From an uncultured Clostridia bacterium (GTDB taxonomy: Bacteria > Bacillota > Clostridia > UBA1381): a stretch of DNA of 59,772 nucleotides. The notes under the pieces are model-generated. The model saw only the letters and a list, made by a program, of their open reading frames with translations. It searched no databases and was not told the DNA's origin. Position numbers and translations under genes: made by a program. The stretch spans positions 1 to 59,772 of the forward strand of contig CAKSUM010000017.1 of the NCBI GenBank assembly GCA_934501535.1, in the 5' to 3' direction. Positions 25,047 through 32,075 of the stretch are shown piece by piece (position 1 is the stretch's first letter; every line of letters begins with the position of its first letter).

Positions 25047-25310
25047 ATGAACAGAATTACAACACTTAATACAAGAAAGCTTACAAACTGCGAGGGCGGC
25101 TGCGGCGAATGTCAGACTTCATGCCAGTCCGCCTGCAAGACCTCATGCGGCGTTGCAAATCAGCCCTGCGAAAATACAGGCAGAATTGTAACTCTCAGCA
25201 CAAGAAAGCTTACAAGCTGCGAGGGCGGTTGCGGCGAATGTCAGACTTCATGCCAGTCCGCCTGCAAGACCTCATGCGGCGTTGCAAATCAGCCTTGTGA
25301 AAACAGATAA
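25047..25310 (+). CDS. scfA: SCIFF ranthipeptide precursor with two tandem cores
   Basis: 87-residue precursor of the six-cysteine SCIFF peptide family, in which a radical SAM enzyme installs thioether bonds from Cys sulfurs. The family normally has ~46 residues and one core. Here a 43-residue unit occurs twice (residues 1-44 and 45-87). Both contain GGCGECQTSCQSACKTSC followed by GVANQPCEN, and both carry an additional Cys just before it (NCEGG, SCEGG), making seven cysteines per unit. The DNA units are 129 bp long and nearly identical. AAGGAG lies 8 nt before the ATG. The maturase follows after 67 nt. Confidence 0.95.
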   Translation: MNRITTLNTRKLTNCEGGCGECQTSCQSACKTSCGVANQPCENTGRIVTLSTRKLTSCEGGCGECQTSCQSACKTSCGVANQPCENR

Positions 25311-25332
25311 AACAGCTTTTAAAAAAAGTTAT

Positions 25333-25354
25333 GCCGGCTGCCTTTGCAGTCGGC
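25333..25354 (+). terminator. Intercistronic hairpin between SCIFF and its maturase
   Basis: GCCGGCTGC (25333-25341) pairs with GCAGTCGGC (25346-25354) with a single G-U. The trailing AAATTT is a weak U-run, so it is likely an attenuator or mRNA-stabilising hairpin that keeps the precursor more abundant than the enzyme. Confidence 0.6.
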
Positions 25355-25377
25355 AAATTTATTGAAAGGGCAAATTT

Positions 25378-26751
25378 ATGATACATCAATACAAGCAAAA
25401 CGGATATAACATAGTAATTGACGCATTAAGCGGCTCGGTACACTGCGTTGATGACATAGCGTATGACATTATCGGAATGTACGAAACAACCGCGCGGGAC
25501 GCAATTATCAGAAATATACTTGAAAAATATCAGGATACCGGCATAACGGAAGCCGATGTCAGCGCATGCCTGCGCGATATAGACGCGCTTAAGGAATCGG
25601 GGCAGCTTTTCTGCGGCGATATATATGCAGACAAAGCAGATGTGCTGAAAAATAAAAATAACGTAATAAAAGCTCTTTGCCTGCATGTCGCGCATACGTG
25701 TAACCTTAATTGTGCATATTGCTTTGCGAGCCAGGGCAAATATCACGGGGATAAAGCCCTGATGAGCTTTGAGGTCGGTAAACAGGCGCTCGATTTTTTA
25801 ATTGCCTCCTCAGGCGACCGTACAAATCTTGAAGTCGACTTTTTCGGCGGCGAACCGCTCATGAATTGGGACGTGGTAAAGCAGCTCGTTGCATATGCGC
25901 GCGGAATAGAAAAGGAAAAAGGCAAAAATTTCCGTTTCACACTGACAACGAACGGTATGCTGCTTGATGATGAAGTAACGGAATTTTGCAACAGGGAAAT
26001 GCAGAACGTTGTCCTCAGCCTTGACGGCAGAAAAGAGGTACATGACCGTCTGCGCAAGGATTATTCCGGGCGCGGAAGTTATGATACTATTGTGCCGAAA
26101 TTCCGGGAATTTGTAAAAAAGCGTGCCGGAAAAAGCTACTATGTCCGCGGTACGTATACGCACAATAATATTGATTTCACGAACGATATTTTTCACATGG
26201 CAGACCTGGGATTTACAGAGCTGAGTATGGAGCCTGTTGTCTGCTCACCCGATGACCCGTACGCGCTTACAAAGGAGGATTTGCCGAAACTGTTTGAGCA
26301 GTACGAAATCCTTGCAAACGAGATGATTAAGCGTGATGATGAAGGACGCGGCTTTACTTTCTATCATTACATGATAGATTTGGAAAACGGCCCGTGCATA
26401 TATAAGCGTATATCGGGCTGTGGTTCGGGTACCGAATATATGGCGGTAACGCCATGGGGCGACCTGTATCCGTGTCATCAGTTCGTGGGTGATGAAAGCT
26501 ACTGCATGGGAAATATTTGGGACGGCGTGAAAAATACCGCACTGCGCGATAAATTTAAAAAATGCAATGTGTATTCCCGTCCGGAATGTAAAGACTGCTG
26601 GGCAAAGCTGTACTGCTCGGGCGGCTGTGCCGCCAACGCATACCATGCAACAGGCGACATAAACGGAGTATACGAATACGGCTGCGAACTGTTCAAAAAA
26701 CGCATGGAATGTGCAATTATGATTCAGGTACATAATGCAATGAAAAAATAA
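25378..26751 (+). CDS. scfB: SCIFF radical SAM/SPASM maturase
   Basis: 457-residue enzyme that installs thioether crosslinks in the adjacent SCIFF peptide. N-terminal ~85 residues form the RRE (peptide-binding) domain. The radical SAM cluster is CNLNCAYC (Cys108, Cys112, Cys115). FFGGEPLMNW and LTTNGMLL follow. The C-terminal SPASM domain binding two auxiliary clusters is marked by CGSGTEYMAVTPWGDLYPC, CKDCWAKLYCSGGC and the last Cys in YEYGCELF. Length and motif order match characterised CteB/ScfB. Co-transcribed with the precursor. Confidence 0.95.
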   Translation: MIHQYKQNGYNIVIDALSGSVHCVDDIAYDIIGMYETTARDAIIRNILEKYQDTGITEADVSACLRDIDALKESGQLFCGDIYADKADVLKNKNNVIKALCLHVAHTCNLNCAYCFASQGKYHGDKALMSFEVGKQALDFLIASSGDRTNLEVDFFGGEPLMNWDVVKQLVAYARGIEKEKGKNFRFTLTTNGMLLDDEVTEFCNREMQNVVLSLDGRKEVHDRLRKDYSGRGSYDTIVPKFREFVKKRAGKSYYVRGTYTHNNIDFTNDIFHMADLGFTELSMEPVVCSPDDPYALTKEDLPKLFEQYEILANEMIKRDDEGRGFTFYHYMIDLENGPCIYKRISGCGSGTEYMAVTPWGDLYPCHQFVGDESYCMGNIWDGVKNTALRDKFKKCNVYSRPECKDCWAKLYCSGGCAANAYHATGDINGVYEYGCELFKKRMECAIMIQVHNAMKK

Positions 26752-26778
26752 TAACCGGATAAAATTTTAAAAAAACTA

Positions 26779-26807
26779 TTGACATTTAGATATATTTTTG
26801 TTAGAAT
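26779..26807 (+). promoter_or_regulatory. Promoter of the MATE gene
   Basis: TTGACA (26779-26784), 17-nt spacer, TAGAAT (26802-26807) with extended TGT. Confidence 0.8.
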
Positions 26808-26813
26808 AATTGT

Positions 26814-26897
26814 GTTCGCTCGGAGGGCGGGTTGTTCAGAGAAACAGCAGCCGGATAAGGCGCAGACTGAAATGTCTGTTCCTTGTCCGGTTTTTTT
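26814..26897 (+). promoter_or_regulatory. Probable guanidine-IV (mepA) riboswitch with terminator
   Basis: The ~100-nt leader of the MATE gene starts with a GC-rich purine block (CTCGGAGGGCGGGTTG, 26819-26834), a small hairpin GTTGTT/AACAGC, and a terminator: CCGGATAAGG (26851-26860) with CCTTGTCCGG (26881-26890), enclosing CAGAC/GTCTG and followed by seven T. Guanidine-IV riboswitches are known upstream of MATE exporters in Clostridia and act by transcription termination. The leader arrangement and downstream gene fit. I recall the motif only in outline, so assignment to this class needs a covariance search. Confidence 0.65.
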
Positions 26898-26917
26898 CAC
26901 GTAAAGGAGGAAAACGT

Positions 26918-28237
26918 ATGAACATTCTAAACGGTAATATCAAAAAACTATATTTTAAATACTTGTCTGCGGCATTCGGCAGTGCATTTATTTCATGTGT
27001 CTACGGCATGGTCGATATGGCGGTAGTCGGTAAATATCACGGTCCCGGAGGCACTGCCGCGCTGGCGGTAGTTGCACCGGTATGGAACATCATATACAGC
27101 CTCGGTCTGCTGATGGGAATAGGCGGCAGTGTAATTTTCAGCACAAGGCGCGGCAGCGGCGACAAAAATGAAAATCAATATTTTACTGCCGCAGTAATCG
27201 GCGCATTGTTTTTGTCAGCTTTTGCATGGCTCGGAATATTGTGTTTTGAGCGCCCCATTCTGAGTTTTTTCGGTGCGGATAATTCGCTTTTGGCACCTGC
27301 ACAGGAATACCTTCGTCCGATTAAGTATGTATTTCCGCTCTTCCTTTTTAACCAGACGATTGCGGCATTTTTGCGCAATGATAATAACCCGGGGCTTGCA
27401 GCGTTAGGCGTTTTGGCAGGAGGAATATTCAATATTTTCGGTGACTGCTTTTTTGTTTTCACCTGTGATATGGGCATTTTCGGAGCAGGACTTGCAACCG
27501 CCCTCGGTGCAGCCGTATCTTTCCTTATTATGCTGATGCACTTTGCCTCACGCAAGAATACATTGCGCCTTGTAAATCCCCAAGGTCTGCCGCATAAATT
27601 CTGTGAAATATCCGTGACGGGATTTTCTGCATTTTTTATTGACGTAGCTATGGGCATTCTCACGGTGCTGTTCAATCGGCAAATCATGAAGTATCTCGGC
27701 AGTGATGCACTTGCGGTCTATGGTCCGATTATCAATATCAGCACATTCGTTCAGTGCTGTGCATACAGCGTCGGGCAGGCGTCGCAGCCGATTATATCCG
27801 CAAATTTCGGTGCAGGCAACGGTAAGCGCGTCAGACAAACGCTCAGTCCGGCGGTATGGACAACTGTATTTTTCGGCATATTCTGGACAGCTCTCAGCAT
27901 AATCCGCCCCAATCTTTATATTCATATTTTTATGAAGCCCTCGCCCGAGATACTCGCTATCGCTCCGGCGATTATCCGAAAATATGCGTTATCATTTTTG
28001 CTGCTGCCGTTTAATATATTTTCAACCTACTATTTTCAGGCTATTATGAAACCGAAAGCAGCATTTATCGTATCTGTTGCAAGAGGGCTTGTGATAAGCG
28101 GAGCCTTGATTTTGATTTTGCCGGTGCTCTCAGGCGCAGAATCACTGTGGTTTGCTATGCCGATTACGGAATTACTTGTAATGTTTTACGCAGCAGCGGC
28201 TGTAAAAGGGTACACCCAAGCTTTGACAGATAAATAA
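26918..28237 (+). CDS. MATE-family efflux protein (MepA-like)
   Basis: 439-residue exporter with twelve predicted helices. NGNIKKLYFKYLSAAFGSAF, the helix-1 region YGMVDMAVVGKYHG and AVYGPIINISTFVQCCAYSVGQASQP are typical of the MepA/DinF branch. An earlier in-frame ATG at 26810 would put the coding start in the riboswitch; the ATG at 26918 has AAAGGAGG 7 nt upstream. If the leader is a guanidine sensor, guanidinium or related cations are likely substrates. Confidence 0.9.
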   Translation: MNILNGNIKKLYFKYLSAAFGSAFISCVYGMVDMAVVGKYHGPGGTAALAVVAPVWNIIYSLGLLMGIGGSVIFSTRRGSGDKNENQYFTAAVIGALFLSAFAWLGILCFERPILSFFGADNSLLAPAQEYLRPIKYVFPLFLFNQTIAAFLRNDNNPGLAALGVLAGGIFNIFGDCFFVFTCDMGIFGAGLATALGAAVSFLIMLMHFASRKNTLRLVNPQGLPHKFCEISVTGFSAFFIDVAMGILTVLFNRQIMKYLGSDALAVYGPIINISTFVQCCAYSVGQASQPIISANFGAGNGKRVRQTLSPAVWTTVFFGIFWTALSIIRPNLYIHIFMKPSPEILAIAPAIIRKYALSFLLLPFNIFSTYYFQAIMKPKAAFIVSVARGLVISGALILILPVLSGAESLWFAMPITELLVMFYAAAAVKGYTQALTDK

Positions 28238-28267
28238 AAAAATACGGCCTGCTCTGTGCAGGACGTA
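28236..28267 (-). terminator. Terminator of the eutS-eutP-ireB-phosphatase operon
   Basis: On the minus strand TACGTCCTGC and GCAGGCCGTA (28243-28267) form a stem with one mismatch, followed by TTTTTTT (28236-28242). It starts 7 nt after the phosphatase stop codon. Confidence 0.9.
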
Positions 28268-28273
28268 TATACC

Positions 28274-29026
28274 TTATATCAATATTCGTTTCAGACCCGT
28301 TATCTTATGCAATTTAGGCCGGGGCGGCTCTTTATTTTCCAGAATACAGCCGGCGCTGTACTCAACATAGCGTCTGTAATCCGCACCGAATTTGGTTTTA
28401 ATCAATTCATATGCCTGCGCGGCATTCGGCGGACGGCTGACGGTATTATGCATATCACTGCCGATAGCATGCACTGCCTCCATATCAAAAAGCTCAAGAA
28501 CATTCCGCCGCGTATGATTATCCAGAACTGCGCTTGCATTAACCTGTACAAGCACACCGAGCGAAAACAGCTCCCCGAATTGTTTTTTAAATTTCATAAA
28601 TCGGTCTAAATGCGCCATTACGGGGCAAATCCCAAGGCGCGTTATCTGATAAATTTCTTCAAAATCATCTTCTTTCCAATCGTCATACGGCATCTCCAGC
28701 ATCATGTAATCAGTGTCACCGATACACAGCGCGTGCAGATTTTTCACACGGCTCAGCTTCTTGCCGAGGTAAACCTCCGCACCCAAAACAATCCGCGGCA
28801 ATTCAAATTTTTCCGACTCAGCCGCGTCCTTAAGCTCTGCAAACGCCATGCCGCGCTTATGTATGAAATCCGATGCATTGCTGTATTGCTCGGGATAGAA
28901 ATGCGATGTCGAAACAACGGTGTCAATACCGGAATCCGCGGACATGCGCAGCATTTCAAGACCCGTAGCAGCATCTTTTGCACCGTCATCAAAATGCGGC
29001 AGAATATGTGAATGGAAATCTATCAT
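28274..29026 (-). CDS. PHP-domain tyrosine-protein phosphatase, CpsB/YwqE family
   Basis: 250-residue manganese-dependent phosphatase. Metal-binding motifs of the PHP fold are visible: MIDFHSHILPHFDDGA at the N-terminus, STSHFYPE (about residue 40), VLGAEVYL (Glu, about 83), PVMAHLDRF (His, about 140) and IGSDMHN (Asp-His, about 198). In capsule clusters such enzymes dephosphorylate the BY-kinase controlling polysaccharide export. No capsule genes or BY-kinase are next to it here. Last gene of an operon with ireB, eutP and eutS, 10 nt after ireB. Confidence 0.88.
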   Translation of the reverse strand: MIDFHSHILPHFDDGAKDAATGLEMLRMSADSGIDTVVSTSHFYPEQYSNASDFIHKRGMAFAELKDAAESEKFELPRIVLGAEVYLGKKLSRVKNLHALCIGDTDYMMLEMPYDDWKEDDFEEIYQITRLGICPVMAHLDRFMKFKKQFGELFSLGVLVQVNASAVLDNHTRRNVLELFDMEAVHAIGSDMHNTVSRPPNAAQAYELIKTKFGADYRRYVEYSAGCILENKEPPRPKLHKITGLKRILI

Positions 29027-29036
29027 ATGACCGCTC

Positions 29037-29291
29037 CTACAGATTATTTATATAGTATTTTACAAGTTCTTCCAAAAGTTCGTCTCTTTCAACCTTGGCG
29101 ATAAGGCTTCTTGCGCCGTTGTAACTGGTGATATAGGTCGGGTCATCCGACAAGATGTAGCCGACAATCTGGCTTATCGGGTCATATCCCTTTATTTTAA
29201 GCGCGTCATACACTGTTTCTATAATTTCGTGAACCTCGCGTTCTTTGTCAGCCTCAATGTTGATTTTCATGGTTTCGTTGTTAAAATCCAC
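29037..29291 (-). CDS. ireB: IreB family regulatory phosphoprotein (UPF0297)
   Basis: 84-residue cytosolic protein. GYDPISQIVGYILSDDPTYI, SYNGARSLIAKVERDELLEE and KYYINNL are the family signature. In Enterococcus, IreB is phosphorylated by the PASTA kinase IreK and governs cephalosporin resistance. A GTG at 29315 overlaps eutP by 22 nt; the GTG at 29291 has AAAGGA 9 nt upstream and gives the usual length. Usually ireB precedes ruvX; here it has moved 20 kb away into a eutS-eutP operon. Confidence 0.92.
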   Translation of the reverse strand: MDFNNETMKINIEADKEREVHEIIETVYDALKIKGYDPISQIVGYILSDDPTYITSYNGARSLIAKVERDELLEELVKYYINNL

Positions 29292-29293
29292 TG

Positions 29294-29755
29294 TTACACG
29301 TCCTTTCCGTCCCACGGAAGAACATCTCCGTCCTCCCTGAGGTATTCCAAAATATCCGCAATGCCTTCCCCGTCATATGACGAAGTAAAAAAAATCTTTT
29401 GGCAGCCGGCAAGCTTCAGCCACGCAGCTGCTCTTTGCTTATTTGCACCGCTGCGATCGGATTTTGTCACAATCCCGATTACCGGTCTGTTTGCAACAAC
29501 CGTACAGCACGGCGAAAACAGCGAATACGGTTCATCGGCGCTCATCACAAGCCCGACAACCTGCGCCTCAAAGGTGTACATAGCCAGCGCTGCACCGAGG
29601 TTGCGCGTCTGGCAGTATTCGCCCGGAGTATCAATAAGCACATCAAAATTATTGACATACTGCGTCTTGTTGTATTGAATTTTATCTCCTCGCAAAGCTT
29701 GTATGAGCGTTGTCTTTCCGCTCTCGCTCCTGCCGATAAGTATAAGCTTTTTCAT
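29294..29755 (-). CDS. eutP: EutP/PduV-like GTPase
   Basis: 153-residue P-loop protein. Walker A GRSESGKTTL (residue 8), NNFDVLIDTPGEYCQ (switch II), and IGIVTKSDRSGANKQ (TKSD specificity motif) match EutP/PduV, small Ras-like proteins linked to bacterial microcompartments; one EutP has been reported to have acetate kinase activity. It overlaps the eutS stop by 1 nt (TGATG), so the pair is translationally coupled. Confidence 0.9.
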   Translation of the reverse strand: MKKLILIGRSESGKTTLIQALRGDKIQYNKTQYVNNFDVLIDTPGEYCQTRNLGAALAMYTFEAQVVGLVMSADEPYSLFSPCCTVVANRPVIGIVTKSDRSGANKQRAAAWLKLAGCQKIFFTSSYDGEGIADILEYLREDGDVLPWDGKDV

Positions 29756-30138
29756 CAGGTTTTTGTCACTTCACATACGGCAAATCCAAGCTTATCATGC
29801 GCATATTCGCATATGCTGCGCACCGCAGTTTCGGTATTTGATACCGTTCCCGTTATAATCAGTGTACCGCTGAAACGGTCAACAAAACCCAGCTCAATGC
29901 TTGATGACTTCATAGCGACATCAGCAGCAATCACCGCCGTTTCCGCCGGCGAAACGTTGACTATTCCTATCGAATCACGGTTATAGTCTATTTCCGGATT
30001 AAGCCCCAGCTTTTTATACAAAACATCATCGGGACTTGCGATTATATGTGCAAGCGTTATCTGCTTGCCCGGCACAAGCTCCTGGATAATACGTGTTTTG
30101 TCCTTGCCGCTCTGCATAACGGCGTCCGTAATATTCAT
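29755..30138 (-). CDS. eutS: Bacterial microcompartment shell protein, EutS/PduU type
   Basis: 127-residue BMC-domain protein with circular permutation of the EutS/PduU class: RIIQELVPGKQITLAHIIAS at the N-terminus, YKKLGLNP, IGIVNVSPAETAVIAADVAM and GFVDRFSGTLIITG. It forms shell hexamers with a beta-barrel cap. It has its own sigma-A promoter. No other shell gene, EutN vertex protein or cargo enzyme occurs anywhere in the window, so it is an orphan or satellite shell gene. Confidence 0.92.
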   Translation of the reverse strand: MNITDAVMQSGKDKTRIIQELVPGKQITLAHIIASPDDVLYKKLGLNPEIDYNRDSIGIVNVSPAETAVIAADVAMKSSSIELGFVDRFSGTLIITGTVSNTETAVRSICEYAHDKLGFAVCEVTKT

Positions 30139-30172
30139 GTCCTGTCAACCTCCCGTCAACCCTATTATCATT

Positions 30173-30201
30173 ATTATACCACATCGCGGAATAAAATGCA
30201 A
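30173..30201 (-). promoter_or_regulatory. Promoter of the eutS operon
   Basis: Minus-strand TTGCAT (30196-30201), 17-nt spacer, TATAAT (30173-30178) with TGG in front. Confidence 0.75.
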
Positions 30202-30264
30202 CAGATTATTTTTTACGTTTTAAAAACAATATGTAAATTTTCCGAACAGTGCACCCGAATTATG

Positions 30265-30936
30265 CTACTTTATATCGGCGCCGCCGAAAAGACAGCAGCC
30301 GTTTACGGTCAGCTCCGCCGTTTTTTCAACGTTATCCCTAACTGCACGTTTATCGGAAATGCCGCCGAAAAGGCAGAAAGCATTAATTTTTACATCGACA
30401 TTTTCCGGAACGATAATTTCCGCGCCGCCGAAAAGACAGAAAACATCTATATGGCTTTTCCCGCTAAATTCCGTACCCGAAAGATTGCATTTCGTACTTC
30501 CGAAAACGGCTCCCACTTTTGCCGCGCGGATACTCTCACCTGTGCAGTCCGCGTTCTTGACTTCAAATGCCGCCATACATTCCGCATTTTCATCATTTAC
30601 CGGCATCGGTTCACTGTCCGCTCCCTTTAACGATTTTACGAGCACTTTTAAGCCTATCAGCACAATAATAACCGGTACAAAAAGCTTGCCGAACACTTTG
30701 TACTCTATAATGTTGCGTGCCGACAATAAAAGATAAATTCCAATCAGCAGGACTATTAAATTGCCTGTTTTATCGCGGCTTGTCACCAGACCGCAAAGCG
30801 ACGGAACAATAATGAACAGTGTCCACCAGCCGTCAAGAGAAATATTGACATGCGCAATGTTCAGTGCGTCAAGCGCAAAAATAACGCCCGCTGCCATAAG
30901 CAGCACGCCCAAAATAATTCCGGACAGTTTTTTCAT
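30265..30936 (-). CDS. LiaF-like membrane protein
   Basis: 223-residue protein with four N-terminal membrane helices (residues 1-100) and a soluble C-terminal beta-rich domain in which a short motif recurs: FCLFGGAEI, FCLFGGISD and CCLFGGADI. This matches the LiaF/DUF2154 (cell-wall-active antibiotic response) type, where LiaF restrains a LiaRS two-component system. No LiaRS genes are nearby. The ATG at 30936 is preferred over the GTG at 30945, which would be only 1 nt from the SD (GGAG). Confidence 0.8.
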   Translation of the reverse strand: MKKLSGIILGVLLMAAGVIFALDALNIAHVNISLDGWWTLFIIVPSLCGLVTSRDKTGNLIVLLIGIYLLLSARNIIEYKVFGKLFVPVIIVLIGLKVLVKSLKGADSEPMPVNDENAECMAAFEVKNADCTGESIRAAKVGAVFGSTKCNLSGTEFSGKSHIDVFCLFGGAEIIVPENVDVKINAFCLFGGISDKRAVRDNVEKTAELTVNGCCLFGGADIK

Positions 30937-30960
30937 AACAATCACACTCCATATTTTATT

Positions 30961-30993
30961 TTACGGCTCGCCTTTATGATTAGCAGGCAGCAT
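30961..30993 (-). CDS. Possible 10-residue leader peptide (MLPANHKGEP)
   Basis: Within the ~95-nt leader of the LiaF-like gene, GGGGGAG precedes an ATG that opens a ten-codon ORF ending 24 nt before the main ATG. It is short and unproved; conservation in relatives would decide. Confidence 0.3.
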   Translation of the reverse strand: MLPANHKGEP

Positions 30994-31036
30994 ATCTCCC
31001 CCGGCGATGTTGTAAAATATATATTACGTTTTCTCA

Positions 31037-31065
31037 ATTGTATCACTGTTTTTTGCGCATGTCAA
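31037..31065 (-). promoter_or_regulatory. Promoter of the LiaF-like gene
   Basis: Minus-strand TTGACA (31060-31065), 17-nt spacer, TACAAT (31037-31042) with extended TGA. Confidence 0.8.
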
Positions 31066-31119
31066 CTTATTTCTCAAAATTTACCGCCGGCGGCATATTT
31101 ATACGTATAAAAAGTTTTA

Positions 31120-31836
31120 TTATTTCTTTTTAAGCACAATTGAAATAAAGTTCAAATATGCTCCGCCGCCTGCCTCCATGGATTTTCTGTCGCCGATTGC
31201 ATATTCGTTGTCCTGTTTCAGCCAATCCTCCCAAACCTCGCGATTGCTTTCCATTTCTTTGACGCTTATCACCTCCGCACCGCTGCATTTATTGACCGTA
31301 TTCGTCCAGTATTCCGCATCATGCATATAATCAAGCTGCTCCGGCGTCCATGACAGCAAAAGTTCTTCCGGCAAATTGTCATGGCAGTCCTTTTTCATGC
31401 CCGGGATTGCTATATAGATATATCCACCGCTTTTGACAAACGGCAAAAGCTTTTCATCAAGGTAATTCTCATCGCGCCCGAAATAATTGTATGAATCGGT
31501 GCTGACAACCGCATCAAAAAAGTCTTTTTCAAACGGCAGATTTAAAGCGTCCGCTTTCACGGGAATAATCTGTTCCCTGCTTAACCCCATTTCATCAAAA
31601 AATATGCGGTTTTCGGCAGGGTCACTCCATAAATCCGCGGCATACACGGTAAATCCGTACTCCTTCGCCAAAAAAACACTCGTCAGTCCCTGTCCGCTAC
31701 CCAAATCGCAGACAACCGCTCCTTCCGGAATTTTGTTATCCGCAAGCAGCTCCTCTTCCAGCTTGACCGGATTGGGGCCCATTATCTTTGCCTGCAGCTC
31801 GGGCGTATTGTATTTTTCACTCTTCGGATACTTCAT
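31120..31836 (-). CDS. SAM-dependent methyltransferase, class I
   Basis: 238-residue soluble methyltransferase. Motif I VVCDLGSGQGLTSVFLAKEYG (first 20 visible near residue 42), motif II VYAADLWSDP, post-I IPVKADALNLPF and FFDAVVSTDSYNYFG are clear. The substrate is unknown; similar small enzymes modify small molecules, and many are annotated as cyclopropane-fatty-acid-like. Its promoter carries two TetR-type operators and it is divergent from a TetR gene, so it probably responds to a toxic or signalling ligand. Confidence 0.88.
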   Translation of the reverse strand: MKYPKSEKYNTPELQAKIMGPNPVKLEEELLADNKIPEGAVVCDLGSGQGLTSVFLAKEYGFTVYAADLWSDPAENRIFFDEMGLSREQIIPVKADALNLPFEKDFFDAVVSTDSYNYFGRDENYLDEKLLPFVKSGGYIYIAIPGMKKDCHDNLPEELLLSWTPEQLDYMHDAEYWTNTVNKCSGAEVISVKEMESNREVWEDWLKQDNEYAIGDRKSMEAGGGAYLNFISIVLKKK

Positions 31837-31864
31837 AATAATCTCTCCTTATTAATTTATTTTA

Positions 31865-31915
31865 GTAAACGAACGTTTACCTTTTTATTATAGTAAACGT
31901 TCGTTTACTTGTCAA
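31865..31915 (-). promoter_or_regulatory. Consensus promoter with two TetR-type operators
   Basis: Minus-strand TTGACA (31910-31915), 17-nt spacer, TATAAT (31887-31892). A perfect inverted repeat GTAAACG-TT-CGTTTAC fills the spacer (31893-31908). A second copy, GTAAACG-AA-CGTTTAC, lies at 31865-31880, near the transcription start. Centres are 28 nt apart. A bound TetR dimer would block polymerase completely, so the methyltransferase should be tightly repressed. Confidence 0.9.
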
Positions 31916-32011
31916 GTGTTTTGCGCAAATTATTTTGAAAATAATTTGTACGGCACGAAAATCTGCACTTTTTCGCGGCTTTTGTTTTTTCCGCACTCAA
32001 AACAAAAAAAC

Positions 32012-32040
32012 TTGACAAGCAATCATTTGTTCACTATAAT
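32012..32040 (+). promoter_or_regulatory. Promoter of the TetR gene
   Basis: TTGACA (32012-32017), 17-nt spacer, TATAAT (32035-32040). A different dyad, TTCACT...AGTGAA (32030-32050), overlaps the -10 and could serve other regulation. The GTAAACG operator is not present in this promoter. Confidence 0.85.
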
Positions 32041-32075
32041 TTACAGTGAATAACATCGTAAGGAGGGTAAATTAT

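Noticed and set aside
29755..30138. Part of a full ethanolamine-utilisation locus
   Set aside because: No EutB, EutC, EutE, EutM or EutN gene is seen in the window; only eutS and eutP.
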